Shown one piece after another: positions 36,216 through 47,091 of a stretch of DNA of 64,000 nucleotides. The notes beneath the pieces are model-generated. The model did no database searches and was not told the DNA's origin. It was given only the letters and a program-made list of their open reading frames with translations. The position numbers were made by a program, and so were the translations under genes. Position 1 is the first letter of the stretch, and each line of letters opens with the position of its first letter. Origin of the DNA: Annona cherimola (Eukaryota > Streptophyta > Magnoliopsida > Magnoliales > Annonaceae); assembly GCA_030490835.1 (NCBI GenBank), contig CM059971.1:76340224-76404223 (forward strand), read 5' to 3'.

Positions 36216-37409
36216 CTGTGAGCAAGCATTCTCCAGCGAAAACCATCAAAGCCGAAACAAACAGCCATGGAAGGAAGAAAATAAAAAACAAAGAAAGGAA
36301 GAAAGGAAGGAATATAACATACCGTGCCATCTGTGCTTCCAGTTGCAGGCGAAGTGGCAAACCCCTTTCTCCCTCTCTAGCAGATGCGGAGGAGTGGGAT
36401 AGCGATGGATCCATAAAGAGAAATGGGCTGTGGATACTGGATAGCGATGGATCAGCGTAAGCCAGGGTCGCTCTCTCTCGTTCTCTACTGTGAATGCGAT
36501 TCCTCTGCTAGGGCTCGTGGTCCTCGAGTCTGGGCTGGATAAGGGAGCGAGAAGGGCAGGCTAGGCCGAAAAAATTGATTTGTGTCTAAATATTACATAT
36601 ATATTATATTAAATGAGTTATATGGGTTGAAAAGGTTGGACGGGTTGCGAAACCTCAATCCTAATCTGTTTATTTAATTAAATGGTTGAACGGGTTGGCG
36701 GATCATAACTCATTTATTTAAAAATCCCAATCCAAACCCATTTATTAACGGGTTGGACGAGCGGGTTAATGGGTTGACCATGACTATTAACACTCATACT
36801 TAGGAGTAAAGTAGTATTGTAGTACCTGGATAGCGACCTCAGGACTACCAAAGAAGATAAATCAACTCACGAATGTATAACATAGTTGTACGCGAGCATA
36901 AATAGATGACAATATCTACAGTAGAAATGTATGATTTAAAATCGACATATGTGCATATGTATCAAGATGTTTTAATTTTCATTAATTAGAGTTTGTTGTG
37001 CATAAAAGATAATATAGATATCATGTTTGTCGTTAAAAAAATTAAAATGATTGCGAAATGAATTTAGATTTTTTACTTACTGAGTTTTTAGCTCACATAG
37101 TTTTGTTTTCAGTGGAAACACAAGGATACAATGCTAAACTAGAGCCTCTATCAACACGGGAAAAAGACGAATCTAGCAGAGCAAAGACCAAGAAGTTTAG
37201 ATTTTTATAGAAATTAATGCTTACTTGTTTTGATTATAGACATTGAATATGTATAATAACTCCATAATGAGCAAACTTGAAATGTAATAGTTAAAAGTTA
37301 TATGATTTTACATCTTGGTATCTATTTTCATTTTAGGAGATTTTATTCTCAGCTTGAACATAGTAAATCTTATTTGTGACACCTCAAAAGGGTGGGGTGT
37401 TACACTTTC

Positions 37410-38800
37410 AAAAATTTATTTTTATTACTATCTATAATGTATAATTAATCATTTTTCATAAAAAAAATATTTTCCATATATCATTCATATTTCACTAGCA
37501 TAATCTTTTATTTTTCTTACATCAGTGTGTATATTTCTAATACACTTGTCACTATGTTGTTTAATTATATCATTCATAAATAAAAAGTACTTGAGAGAAA
37601 TTGTATTATTTAACTTTGTAACTAACCATTTCTTATCTTGCATGTGAAATGATAGCTAACTTGAGTCTTGACATGATTCTTGTGAACTAGCAGTATGGAT
37701 ACATGAATGCAAGTGCATATTTGTTAACACATTGTATTTAATGTAAGTAATTTGTAGATATATCTACGTAGTTTGACCAAAATTGCATATATATATATTT
37801 ATATAGTTTCAAGAATTTGGGATAACTCCCACGTAGTTTCACAAAATTTGTAGATAACTCCGCGACCCCATTTTTCATTGGCTACTGTTAATATAGTCTG
37901 AAATTTTGAAAAATAACAAAAATAATCTCATTTTTCTTATCAGCGAATTCATCAATCCTCCATGTCGCACACTCTTTGCTCATTTTCTTTGAACTTATTG
38001 TAATTTCGCTGCTTTTCTTTTCAAAACTTCCGACAATAGATGGAAACTCACATGGGATTTGGGTCGTTCCTATTTGCCCTTTTCCTCATCAACTGTTGCC
38101 CTCTACGTCTTCCCCAATTTTGGCGACCGAAAAAGCTGATGAAGCTAGATCTGACAACTCCATTAAACCCAATAGAAGAATCCACTTCAAATGTTGCAGC
38201 TAGCTTCAAATCACTCAAATCAGCGACACTTCTTTATCTTGAATCCAGTGGCGTCGCCACTTTAAAAATTGAAAAATCATGACACCTATGAAAGCTTCAC
38301 ATATTCGGCTGCACACATCCAATTGCAACTGCCATGGAAGCACACATGATACAATGCCATTAGCAGCGGCAAAACCCTTCTCTTTCATTAAGTTCGACGC
38401 GGATCAAAGTTGTAGCTATCATTTTTCTTAACGTCATTATGCAGTAGACATGGTTTGCATCCTTGCTAGTCATTTCTCTCTTGGATGAGCAGTGGCATAG
38501 TTGCAAGCTTCCTAGTCATAGGGCATATCCAAGGGGGTTATTTTTGTCAATTTTTAAAATTTTAGACTATATATTAATGGTAGTTGATGGGAAAGTGGGC
38601 TCACGGGGATTATCTTCAATTTATATGAAATTATGTGGGGATTATTATTATTTTTTGATTAAAAGATGAGCACCTATCTCGCCAACCTTTGAAAAAGAGA
38701 AGGATCAGAGGTGGAAAGGATAGGGCTATCGTCGTATAACATTGCCAAAAAATTGTCTATATAGAGTTTTTTCTGAAGAAAAAAGGATGGATTATCCTAC
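37410..38800. other. Intergenic, with a partial AAATATACCCAC-type repeat
   Basis: About 37740-37930 resembles one arm of the 57758-58196 repeat (ATATATCTACGTAGTTTGACC, CTCCCACGTAGTTTCACAAA). The overlapping open frames at 37976-38282 show a hydrophobic start (MGFGSFLFALFLINCC) but no family similarity; I do not call a gene. Confidence 0.4.
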
Positions 38801-38814
38801 CATTCTTGCTCAGG

Positions 38815-39100
38815 CAAAAAATTAGATGATACAAAATCAGCCAAAAGATGAGTCACGGAGTTCCCAGACCGTAGCACATGGTGAAAAGACAAAGAGTGGG
38901 CCTATAGGGCAATTTGGTGGATTTGTGAGATAATGGTACCCACCGGAGCCCTAATGGAGCGTTCACCCACTAAAAAATCAATGAGAATCAGCGAGTCGGA
39001 TTCCACCTGTAGGTTGTTGAAATGACCTTCCAAGGCCCACTTGAACCCCAGGTACAAGGCGGTGGCTTCCATAATCAGCGAATCCAGATGTTCACGCTAG
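38815..39100 (-). pseudogene. RNase H-like (RVT_3 type) fragment
   Basis: On the minus strand a frame reads EATALYLGFKWALEGHF, then QVESDSLILIDFLVG, a stop, and LSFHHVLRSGNSVTHLLADF. This is the pattern of plant RNase H-like domains found at the C-terminus of LINE polyproteins and in stand-alone RNase H-like genes: E at the start, the ESDS catalytic Asp, and the closing H.(L/V).R.GN..(A/T)H.LA. An in-frame TAG near 38909-38911 and missing flanks make it a dead fragment. No reverse transcriptase was found next to it. Confidence 0.65.
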
Positions 39101-39639
39101 TTCCATCGCTCGCAGCAACAAAGGAGCCATTATTTGAGATACGTGAAACTACATGATTATATCTACAATTTTATTCAAACTATGTCGATATATTTGAAAA
39201 TTTCTCAGATCACACAAGTTGTGTAGTATTCCCACTATTATTCTTATTTTCCAGATATTATTCCCACTTTTTAATAATTTAGCCTTACAGTGTAGCGTAT
39301 ATTGCATAAATTAATAACATCAAAACTGATTATTGAAGTTAAAATTACTTATTTAGCTAACAATGCAATTGTCATCTCAATGGTGGGCCATAAAATCAAA
39401 TCACTTAGACTAAAATACTTTAAATACAATAATGATCAGTTTAATTCCACTTAAAACTTCAATTTGTTTATTCAGGCCTAAAGATGATTTAATTCTTCTT
39501 AAAATTTTGATTAATTTATTCTGGCCTAAAGGCAGGGTTCCTTGGAATTTCTTGAATCGCCATAAAAAAAGTTAAGATATTTCTGATATATAGAGATTAT
39601 GTGATATATATAGTTAAAAGATATAGACAATCAGGCTCC

Positions 39640-40115
39640 ATTTCTATGTAACCTTACATAACCTGGCCACATTTGCCTAAGATATCATTATACTGAATAT
39701 CATTTATTTATAAGAGACTAAGTTCCATCCAAATCAAATATTTGAGTGAGTCTTGAACACATTTTTGTTGAAAAGTAGATATTTTAATATGCAAAACTGG
39801 GAAAAATGCTTTGATCCATTTATATATGTATTAAAATTTAATATTACTTTACAAAATTATTTATCCATATAATAGTGATATTTTACATTATCTAGATGTT
39901 GAAAGACTACTTAAATTTAATATTTACTATTAAATGTTTTTATTACATTGAGTTTATGTATTAATAGATGGAGCCCATATATAACGATATTATATAAATG
40001 AAATTTTTTTAAAATAATATGAATGATGTTAAATATAATAGATTGAGTGAATTTTTTTATTAACCATAAGATATTAAAAATGAAGAGAGTTACGTAGAAA
40101 TGACGTTTCATACAA
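39640..40115. mobile_element. MITE of the TATGTAA-end family, inverted copy
   Basis: GGCTCCATTTCTATGTAACC (39631) and the inverse of TTACGTAGAAATGACGTTTC (near 40090) form the ends, with GACTCCGTTTG inverted at 40118-40128. The interior, reversed, follows the 51296-51745 copy (TATTACATTGAGTTTATG, AATGATGTTAAATATAATAG). Non-coding. Confidence 0.45.
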
Positions 40116-40329
40116 ACGGAGTCCTAGATAATCATGTAAAAATAATAAATTTGCTATATATGATATTTTTTCACATCTTCATAATTTCATATCAAGATAA
40201 ATATAGCTTAGAAACAGAGCTTAAACTATAAAATTCTATCATACTAAAATTCACGAATTCCTTGAAAATTTTCGCGGCTAAACGACTGGAGAAATTTAAA
40301 ACTAAAGATTTTAAGTAGAAACAAGAAAT

Positions 40330-40655
40330 GGTAATTTGCAAATATACTCAACCATAATTGCTAATATACCCATAAAGTTTTTGAAATTGCAAATAATTGC
40401 ACATATTTTGTCTATAATTGCAAATATACCCATGTCATTATGGTGTCGTTACTGTACCGTTACGATGTGGTTAAATTTGCAAAAATATGCAAACTACGAG
40501 GGTATATTTGTAATTTTAAAAATTAAGTGGGTATATTTAACTTTTGCAAATATACCTACGTAATTTGCATATATTTGCAAACTCATATTGCAGCAATGTA
40601 GTAATGACACCATAACGATATGAGTATATATGCAATTATGGTCAAATTATATGAA
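40330..40655. repeat. Inverted-repeat MITE, AAATATACCCAC family, copy 2
   Basis: Arms pair between about 40335-40480 and 40500-40650: ATTGCAAATATACCCATGTC and CATTATGGTGTCGTTAC against ATGACACCATAACGATATG and the TGCAATTATGGTC end. Same family as 14054-14405. Confidence 0.5.
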
Positions 40656-40743
40656 GTACTTTGTGATTTTAGAACTACATAAGTATACTAGCAAGAAACA
40701 AAAAACTAACTTTCAACTTAATCGCATATCAAAAGTTCCCAAA

Positions 40744-40838
40744 TTGAGAATTTATGATGTCAAGAGATGTACATTAGAGCTGGACCAAATTGAAAAGGTC
40801 CAGCTCGAATATACATCTCTTGACATCTTAAATTCTTA
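40744..40838. ncRNA. Candidate small hairpin, 43-bp stem and about 10-nt loop
   Basis: TTGAGAATTTATGATGTCAA (40744) through AGAGCTGGACC (40786) is matched by the inverse of the stretch from GGTCCAGCTC (40797) to AAATTCTTAA (40839), with about 4 mismatches in 43 positions. The loop is AAATTGAAAA. Total length and pairing resemble a plant miRNA precursor or a very small foldback element. Nothing in the sequence says it is transcribed. Confidence 0.45.
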
Positions 40839-41159
40839 ATTGGTGACATTAAATGATTCAAGTATATTTGTATTAGCACTAAATTGTATCAATTATAGTA
40901 GTATAAGAATTTAGAACCAAATGTTATATGTATTAGAAAATTTGTGAAACGTCATGAATTTATTAGAAATTTGGATAACCAATGTGGATATAAGAAAATC
41001 ACACATATTTGATTTAAAATCATTAAATAATTATAAATATAAATTTTAATGGTTGGCAAAGAAAACCAAGTTCTAATTCAATGAACCAGGAACCTCTGTA
41101 TTGGGACCAACTTTCTAATAAGTATAAATACAATAAATCCCATTATCTAACATCATTTG

Positions 41160-42305
41160 TTCTTATACAGTAAAAAATGATTTTAATTATAATCTTGAGC
41201 GGCCTTTACTCGCCTTAAAAATAGAATTATATGTAAAATGTAAAATTCAAATATAATCATATATAAAATATAAAAATTTCTATAATTATTTCATAGATAT
41301 ATTATAATATTATAATGATTAGTAAAATTATTTATTCATACCATACGCTTAGAAATATAGGAGTTTTTGCAATACTCAAGCCGGGCTATAACATAATTTA
41401 TGATTGTAATCCTTCCCTTAACCCCTATTGGGCTAGCTCTCTAGCCTAGCATTCCATAGGTTTTACACATCCAATACCTCAGTATGCTTAATAGTAAAGT
41501 TTACAAAAAATTGTAATACATAGCTTTAGTGATTATCTAGAGAAAAATGAAAATAGCATAGCTATATAAAGAGATGTAAAAAAATGATTGAAATATAAAT
41601 ATAAAAATGAAAAAAGTAGACCAATTGAATGTTGAATTTTGCATTGTCATTTTGTATTATTCTCTAAATAAACACGCCCTAACTAAATAAATACATCTTG
41701 ATGTTCGTGTGGCAATTTACTTAAATAAAATTTTATAGAGATACTACTTATGATTAAGTGGTTGATGTAAATGTGTATGTAGTAGCATTTGGGTCGTTTA
41801 CCCATCTCTTAAAGTTGTTCTCAGTCTGTTGCTTCATCATACAAAGGATGAAATGTGATAAAAAATTTATAGGAACATAAATATTGAATTAACACTCATA
41901 AAATTGTCATATAAATCAAATACTTTTATTCCATTAATTTGGGACTTTTATCGATTGCGAGCCTTGCAAATTTTGATTTGGATGAAATTTATTTTTCGAC
42001 TAGACTAGTTCAATAATAATAAAAAAAAAACCTTTGCTTTGCTCTTCTCACCCCAGCAATGATGGAATTGTATTGAAAATGCACACAGCTTAGATATAAC
42101 TTGGATACTATGCTTTACATGTAAGCTTTCATATGGTAGAATTAGCTATAGCTACATATTTTTTCTATTGGAAATAGTATTTTATCTATGTATAATTAGT
42201 TAATATCAAGTCAAATTACTATAGTGCTCTTGCAATGCAATTATGCCTCTTTAATAATATTAATTTAAGTCATAACGTTATAACAGTTTAAATAAATCAA
42301 TCAAT
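41160..42305. other. Intergenic, with a truncated Tourist-type tail
   Basis: A Tourist-like tail is visible at about 41525-41680, ending AAACACGCCC before TAA. Otherwise AT-rich DNA without a supportable gene. Confidence 0.4.
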
Positions 42306-42757
42306 ATAAAATAAGAGAGCTGATCCCGTTTAGCCCGCTTCCCGTTCAGCCGTCGGATTGCGTCGCGCGAATCATGGGCGTTGATGCAGAAAAGCTCATT
42401 CCAGCCCCCTGTGCGATGGGCGATCTTGAAAAAAACTAAGCTGACGCACCTGCCCGCCTCTCTTGCCACCCCTTTCTCTTCCTCATGCCCACCCCCATCT
42501 CCACTCTCTCTCACACCCTTCTCTCACCTCTCTCAAAGTCGTGGCCCCTCTCCACTCCTCTCTCTCTCTCTCTTGCCGATCACACTCTCTCTCATACGCC
42601 TCCAAATTGTGCTAATCTGTCAGATCCACGTCTCTTGCTGCCCCAGATTTAACACCGCCTTAAAGAAGCAGCACCGCCTATTGCCGGATATTTCTAGATG
42701 TCACCAGGAAACCTCTACGCAGTTGTAGAGAAATCATGAAAATGCCGGAGCTCTCTA

Positions 42758-42996
42758 GAAAGTTCTAGAGAAGAATAGAGAAATCATGAAGGTACCGGAG
42801 TTCTCTAGAAAGTTCTAGAGAAGAATAGAGAAATCATGAAGGAACCGGAGTTCTCTAGAAAGTTCTAGAGAAGAAGGGTGTGTAGAATTCTAGAACCTTC
42901 CAGACTTCTCTTGAATCCTCTAAGAGCTCCAAGAAGATCAAGACATTTCAGGAGAGTTCTAGGGAATTCCAAAGAGGAGGTGGGAAGATTCTAGAA
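42758..42996 (+). promoter_or_regulatory. Array of heat-shock-element-like repeats in the 5' LTR
   Basis: Heat-shock factor sites are alternating GAA and TTC triplets every five bases. Here GAA..TTC pairs occur at 42758, 42808 and 42858, the last two preceded by TTC five bases earlier. A clean TTCtaGAAccTTC with a following caGA lies at 42888-42904, and TTCtaGAA at 42989-42996. All lie upstream of the TATA box. By analogy with the heat-activated copia element ONSEN of Arabidopsis, heat induction is plausible; this is inference from motifs only. The same array is present in the 3' LTR. Confidence 0.6.
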
Positions 42997-43064
42997 AGTG
43001 ATCCTAACCGTCCACTCAAGAACATGTGGCGAAATCCAGAGAGCTCCAAGGGGAGGAGAGAGCC

Positions 43065-43072
43065 TATAAAAG
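43065..43072 (+). promoter_or_regulatory. TATA box of the copia LTR promoter
   Basis: CCTATAAAAGGGG, a strong plant TATA box, about 175 bases before the LTR end. Transcription would be expected to start near 43095-43105. The identical box in the 3' LTR is at 47493-47500. Confidence 0.7.
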
Positions 43073-43398
43073 GGGACAACCCTTTCCCATGGACAAGTAG
43101 TTTTGTGTGAGTGTGATGAGTGCTTGTTATGTGCATGTGAGTTGGAGTGGGAGCTTATAAAGTGAGAGTGTCCAAATTATTTTGTGTGTAATATTTTTGT
43201 TATAAATAATATTTTATCTTAGAGCATCCATTCTTCAACAAGTGGTATCAAAGCCAAGGGTCGGGGACCGTGGTTCGTGAAGGCTACACCAGCTAGACAA
43301 AATACGAGGAGATTCTGCACATACGCAGTCTGGGACTGTGAAGCCGATTGGTCTGGGACCAAGCTTATTTGGAAAAGTGCTGGGCATACCAAGTCACA

Positions 43399-45564
43399 AT
43401 GGCGGATATTTCTACCTCGGTAAGCTCCATTGAGAAGCTAAATTATAACAACTATAATACTTGGTGTTTGCGTATGCAGTTTTATCTGCTTGGACAAGAT
43501 CTGTGGGATATAGTTGGCGGCAATAATACTACGCCACCCACAGATGACGAGGAATTGAAGAGGTGGAAGATAAAAGCTGGCAAAGCCATGTATGTGCTAG
43601 CAGTAACTATTGAAGACGAGTTACTGCAGAAGATTAAGGATGCTAAAACACCCAAGGAGACATGGGACACCCTCGCAGCACTCTACACAAGGAAAAATGA
43701 TGCAAAGCTCCAGCAGTTGGAAAATGAGTTGTTATCCATTTCGCAGCATAATATGACGGTAAGTGAATATTTCTCCAAAGTTAAATTTCTTAGTGAAGAA
43801 ATTTCAAAATTAGACCCAGAAAATTCGATCTCTGAGACTAGGATGAGGAGGATTATCATTCATGGCTTAAAGCCAGAATACAACGGGATTATCATTGCTA
43901 CCCGTGGATGGGCCAAAGAACCAACTATAACCGAGTTGGAAAATATTTTGGCCAACCAAGAAACTTTAGACAAGCAAATGTCTAAAGTTTCGTTAAAGGA
44001 GGAGGAGAATGCTCTCTTTAGTAAAAAGAGAGAATTCCAAAGCAGAGATCGAGTAGCTGCGAGGCCAAATGGAGGTAACACAAGAAAACAAGAGGGAGGC
44101 TGGCAAAGGAGGCAGCAAGGGCAAAGCTCGCAGCAAGGGAGAGCTCGTCAAAGTGGCGACAAAAGAGAGAAGAGATCCCAACGGCAGAAGGACCAATGCT
44201 ACAACTGTGGCAAAAGAGGTCACTTTGCTAGAGACTGCTGGTTCAAGCGGGCAGAGGGAAATGCTGCAACTTCTATCCATAACGAAGAAGAATGGGATCT
44301 CCAAGCATCCCTTGCAATAGAAGAGCTCCAAGAAATGGCGGCACCCTGCGTTATCAAGATAGAAGAGGAGTCGGCTCTCATACCAGTAAGTGAAAAATTA
44401 ATCAACTATAATGATGATTGGATTGTCGATTCTGGATGTTCCAATCACATGACAGGAGACTATGAGAAGTTGACCGGCACGTCTGAATATAAAGGAGGAC
44501 GAGTAGTCGTAACGGCTAACAACTTGAAGCTGCCCATCACCCATATCGGCAAGACTATGTTTACCCCTCGGTTCAGCTCACAGAAGGTACAACTGGAAAA
44601 TGTGTTCCATGTACCAGGTATGAAGAAAAACTTATTATCTGTCTCACAACTCACCGCTTCTGAAAATTATGTGGTGTTCGGCCCAAATGATGTAAGAGTA
44701 TATCCTAAATTAAAAATAACAAATGAGCCGATCATGGAAGGGCATCGGCTTGAGTCTGTCTATGTGATGTCTGCACAGACAGCATACATAGACAAGACAA
44801 GGAGGAATGAAACTGCAGATTTATGGCACGCGCGGCTGGGACATGTAAGATATCACAAGTTGAAGCAGATAATGAAGAAGTCTATGCTCAGAGGTCTTCC
44901 CAAGCTAGAAGTTCAAGAAGATACGGTATGTGCTGGATGTCAGTTCGGAAAGGCACATCAACTACCGTATGAGGAGTCAAAATTTCAGACCAAGGTGCCT
45001 CTGGAGATAGTACACTCAGACGTATTTGGACGAGTAAAACAGTCATCCATTAGCGGTTACCAGTACATGATAACCTTCATCGATGACTATTCAAGCGAAA
45101 GAAAAGGTTGGAGATGTTGTGATCCAACCACAGGTCGATGTTATGTCTCACGAATTGTAATTTTTGATGAGGCATCATCTTGGTGGTCATCACAGGCAGT
45201 CTTAGTACCTGACTCTAATGAAATGGAAGAACAGTTAAGAGAAAGACTGCAGGAACGAATCGAGCCAAGTCAAACTCAGTCAACAGAGGAGCCAACTGAG
45301 GAGGACGAACTCTCACCGAGTAGAGAGAAGTCCAAATCACCAGAAAAATCAGATAGCCCATGGCAAACAGGAGTGCATCACAGGAGTATAGAAGAAGAAA
45401 GACCGAGCCAGATTGAAGAGTTCGATGAACAAGAAAAAGCAAGATCTGTTCCACGGCGATCCAACAGACAACGGAAGCCGAATCCAAAAATGCTAATGCA
45501 GCAGTGCTCGAAGCGACTGAAGAAGCGGAACCGGTCACGTACGAGGAAGCATCCCAGAGTCTAA
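43399..45564 (+). pseudogene. Copia gag-protease-truncated integrase reading frame
   Basis: Start chosen at ATG 43399 ([19 protein letters not shown]), the usual copia gag opening; the open frame extends upstream without a better ATG. In order from this start: gag (UBN2-like) to about residue 220; a zinc knuckle [14 protein letters not shown] from Cys 267; aspartic protease [13 protein letters not shown] with the catalytic Asp at 344; GAG-pre-integrase ([24 protein letters not shown]); and integrase beginning [11 protein letters not shown], with the first catalytic Asp at 541. Directly after FIDDYSS the sequence jumps to the integrase C-terminal region ([17 protein letters not shown]). Compared with the family about 200 or more residues are missing, including the second Asp and the Glu. 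The frame then runs out of register near 45490. Confidence 0.9.
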
Positions 45565-46547
45565 ACTGGAGGAAGGCTATGGAAGAAGAAATTCAAGCCT
45601 TGAAGCAAAACGAGACATGTGACCTAGTACCAAAACCAAGAGATGTGCAACCCATATCATGCAAATGGGTGTACAAATTAAAGTTACGGCTCGATAGATC
45701 AATCGAAAGATACAAAGCTCGGCTGGTAGCACGTGGGTTTCCTCAAAAGAATGGGCTAGATTATGATGAAACATTTAGCCCAGTGGCAAAGATTACGACA
45801 GTTCGAGTATTACTGGCACTTGCAGCTAGCAAGTCATGGAAGCTCTGGCAAATGGATGTCAAGAATGCATTTCTCCATGACGAACTAGATCGAGAAATAT
45901 ATATGATGCAACCCAGAGGGTTCGAGAGCACAACCCATCCGGAGTACGTCTGCAAGCTGAAAAAGGCCTTATATGGATTAAAGCAGGCGCTGAGAGCATG
46001 GTATGGTAAGATTGCTGAATTCTTACTACAAAGTGGTTATTCTGCTGCACCAGCCGACTCAAGTTTATTCGTAAAAAATAAAAATGGAAAGCTAGCAATA
46101 GTGCTAGTATATGTAGATGATCTCATCATTACTGGCGATAATGAAAGTGAGATCAATCAAACCAAGGTCAATCTCTCAGTTCGTTTCCAGATGAAAGACC
46201 TTGGAGAATTGAAACACTTTCTTGGGCTAGAAGTTGAGCATACAAAAGAAGGAATATTCCTATGTCAGCAGAAGTATGCTCAAGACTTACTAAAGAAGTA
46301 TGGGCTGCTTGACTGCAAGCCCATATCTACACCTATAGAGCCCAATACCAAGCTATGCTCACTCGAAGGTCAAGAGTTACAAGATTTGACGATGTATCGG
46401 CAGTTAGTGGGTAGTTTAATCTACCTAACTCTTACACGGCCGGATAGCATTCGCCGTCAGCATAGTAAGTCGCTATATGGAAAAACCAAGGAAGCCACAT
46501 CTAGATGCAGTTCGACGCATATTAAGGTATGTGAAAGGAACCATTAA
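45504..46547 (+). pseudogene. Copia reverse transcriptase segment, in a shifted frame
   Basis: Continues the polyprotein in another frame after the break near 45490. RVT_2 landmarks: [71 protein letters not shown], and the catalytic [11 protein letters not shown] at about 46107-46139. It ends with [18 protein letters not shown], and just after this (near 46445) the frame is lost again, so the sequence to 46547 is out-of-register. The RT core itself looks intact. Confidence 0.9.
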
Positions 46548-47091
46548 CCTCGGTCTTTTATATAAGAAGAATGCAATATGCAAGGCATCAGGGTATTGTG
46601 ATGCCGATTATGCTGGAGACCATGACACAAGGAGATCAACCACTGGATATATATTTGATCTCGGATCAGCGGCAGTCTCATGGTGCAGCAAGAGACAGTC
46701 AACTGTATCTCTATCAACTACTGAAGCAGAGTATAGAGCAGCAGCTATGACAGCACAGGAAACTAAGTGGCTGATGCAGCTTATGAAAGATTTACACCAA
46801 CCTGTTGATTATTCAGTGCCTCTATACTGCGATAATGAGTCTGCTATACGCATAGCAGAGAATCCAGTATTCCATGCCAGAACCAAGCATGTTGAAGTAC
46901 ATTATCATTTTATACGAGAAAAGGTGCTATACGGAGAAATCAAGATGGAACACATAAACACAGAAGATCAAGTTGCAGACATATTTACCAAAGGGCTGAC
47001 TAGAGAAAAATTTGAAAAACTCAGAAGTCGAATTGGTATGGCAACCAGAGTGGAGTTAAAAGAGAAAGTCGGTGCTGAGGGGGAGAATTAA
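46477..47091 (+). pseudogene. Copia RNase H segment, in the frame following the second break
   Basis: Reads [80 protein letters not shown] and [13 protein letters not shown], the full Ty1/copia RNase H with its catalytic acidic residues, then a tail ending at the stop in 47089-47091, overlapping the first bases of the 3' LTR. It is one frame away from the RT segment. Confidence 0.9.

Larger units (their letters stand above)
32650..36798 (-). mobile_element. hAT transposon, 4.15 kb, with broken transposase and captured NLR fragment
   Basis: The ends are TGGAGGTGTTAACGG (left) and CTATTAACACTCATA (right), inverted versions of each other and of the TAGGGGTGTTAA ends at 8694 and 9274. The 8-base flanks CCAAGGAG (32642-32649) and CTTAGGAG (36799-36806) match at 6 of 8 positions. 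Subterminal GGGTTGGACGGGTTG / AACCCATTTA repeats fill both ends (32660-32820 and 36600-36780). Inside, on the minus strand, is a hAT transposase pseudogene. On the plus strand, between the transposase start and the right end, is a disease-resistance-gene LRR fragment. The GC-rich 36220-36560 stretch may be the transposase 5' region; it repeats GGATAGCGATGGATC twice (36397 and 36439). Confidence 0.8.
31700..37407 (-). mobile_element. Probable Ty3/gypsy-type LTR remnant, split by a hAT element
   Basis: The right edge (37376-37407), read on the minus strand, begins TGTAACACCCCACCC, a start common to plant Ty3/gypsy LTRs. Further in, on the same strand, come AAAACTATGTGAGCTAAAA and ACTCAGTAAG near 37080-37110, also familiar from such LTRs. 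The other half, about 31700-32641, contains CCGCCGGCAATTGGCCACCGG near 31940. A 4.15 kb hAT element (32650-36798) interrupts it. No internal retroelement domains were found, so a solo or truncated LTR is the best reading. The left boundary is not determined. Confidence 0.4.
42661..43240 (+). repeat. 5' LTR of the copia element
   Basis: 580 bases, identical to the 3' LTR except at three sites (C/T at 42764, G/T near 42862, A/G near 43021). It begins TAAAGAAGC and ends TTCAACA, so the ends are TA..CA and not the usual TG..CA. It contains three tandem units of about 50 bases (42727-42873), each with CTCTAGAAAGTTCTAGAGA. A TATA box lies at 43065. Confidence 0.95.

Noticed and set aside
32650..36798. 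Possibility that the hAT transposase is active
   Set aside because: At least three frame changes and a lost stretch between the BED finger and the middle domain rule out an intact protein.
38040..38282. 80-codon frame with a hydrophobic start resembling a signal peptide
   Set aside because: The overlapping second frame is equally open and neither matches a known small secreted family; no promoter or intron structure supports it.
42381..42728. 115-codon open frame running into the 5' LTR
   Set aside because: It crosses the copia insertion point and consists of CT-rich low-complexity sequence, so it cannot be an original gene.
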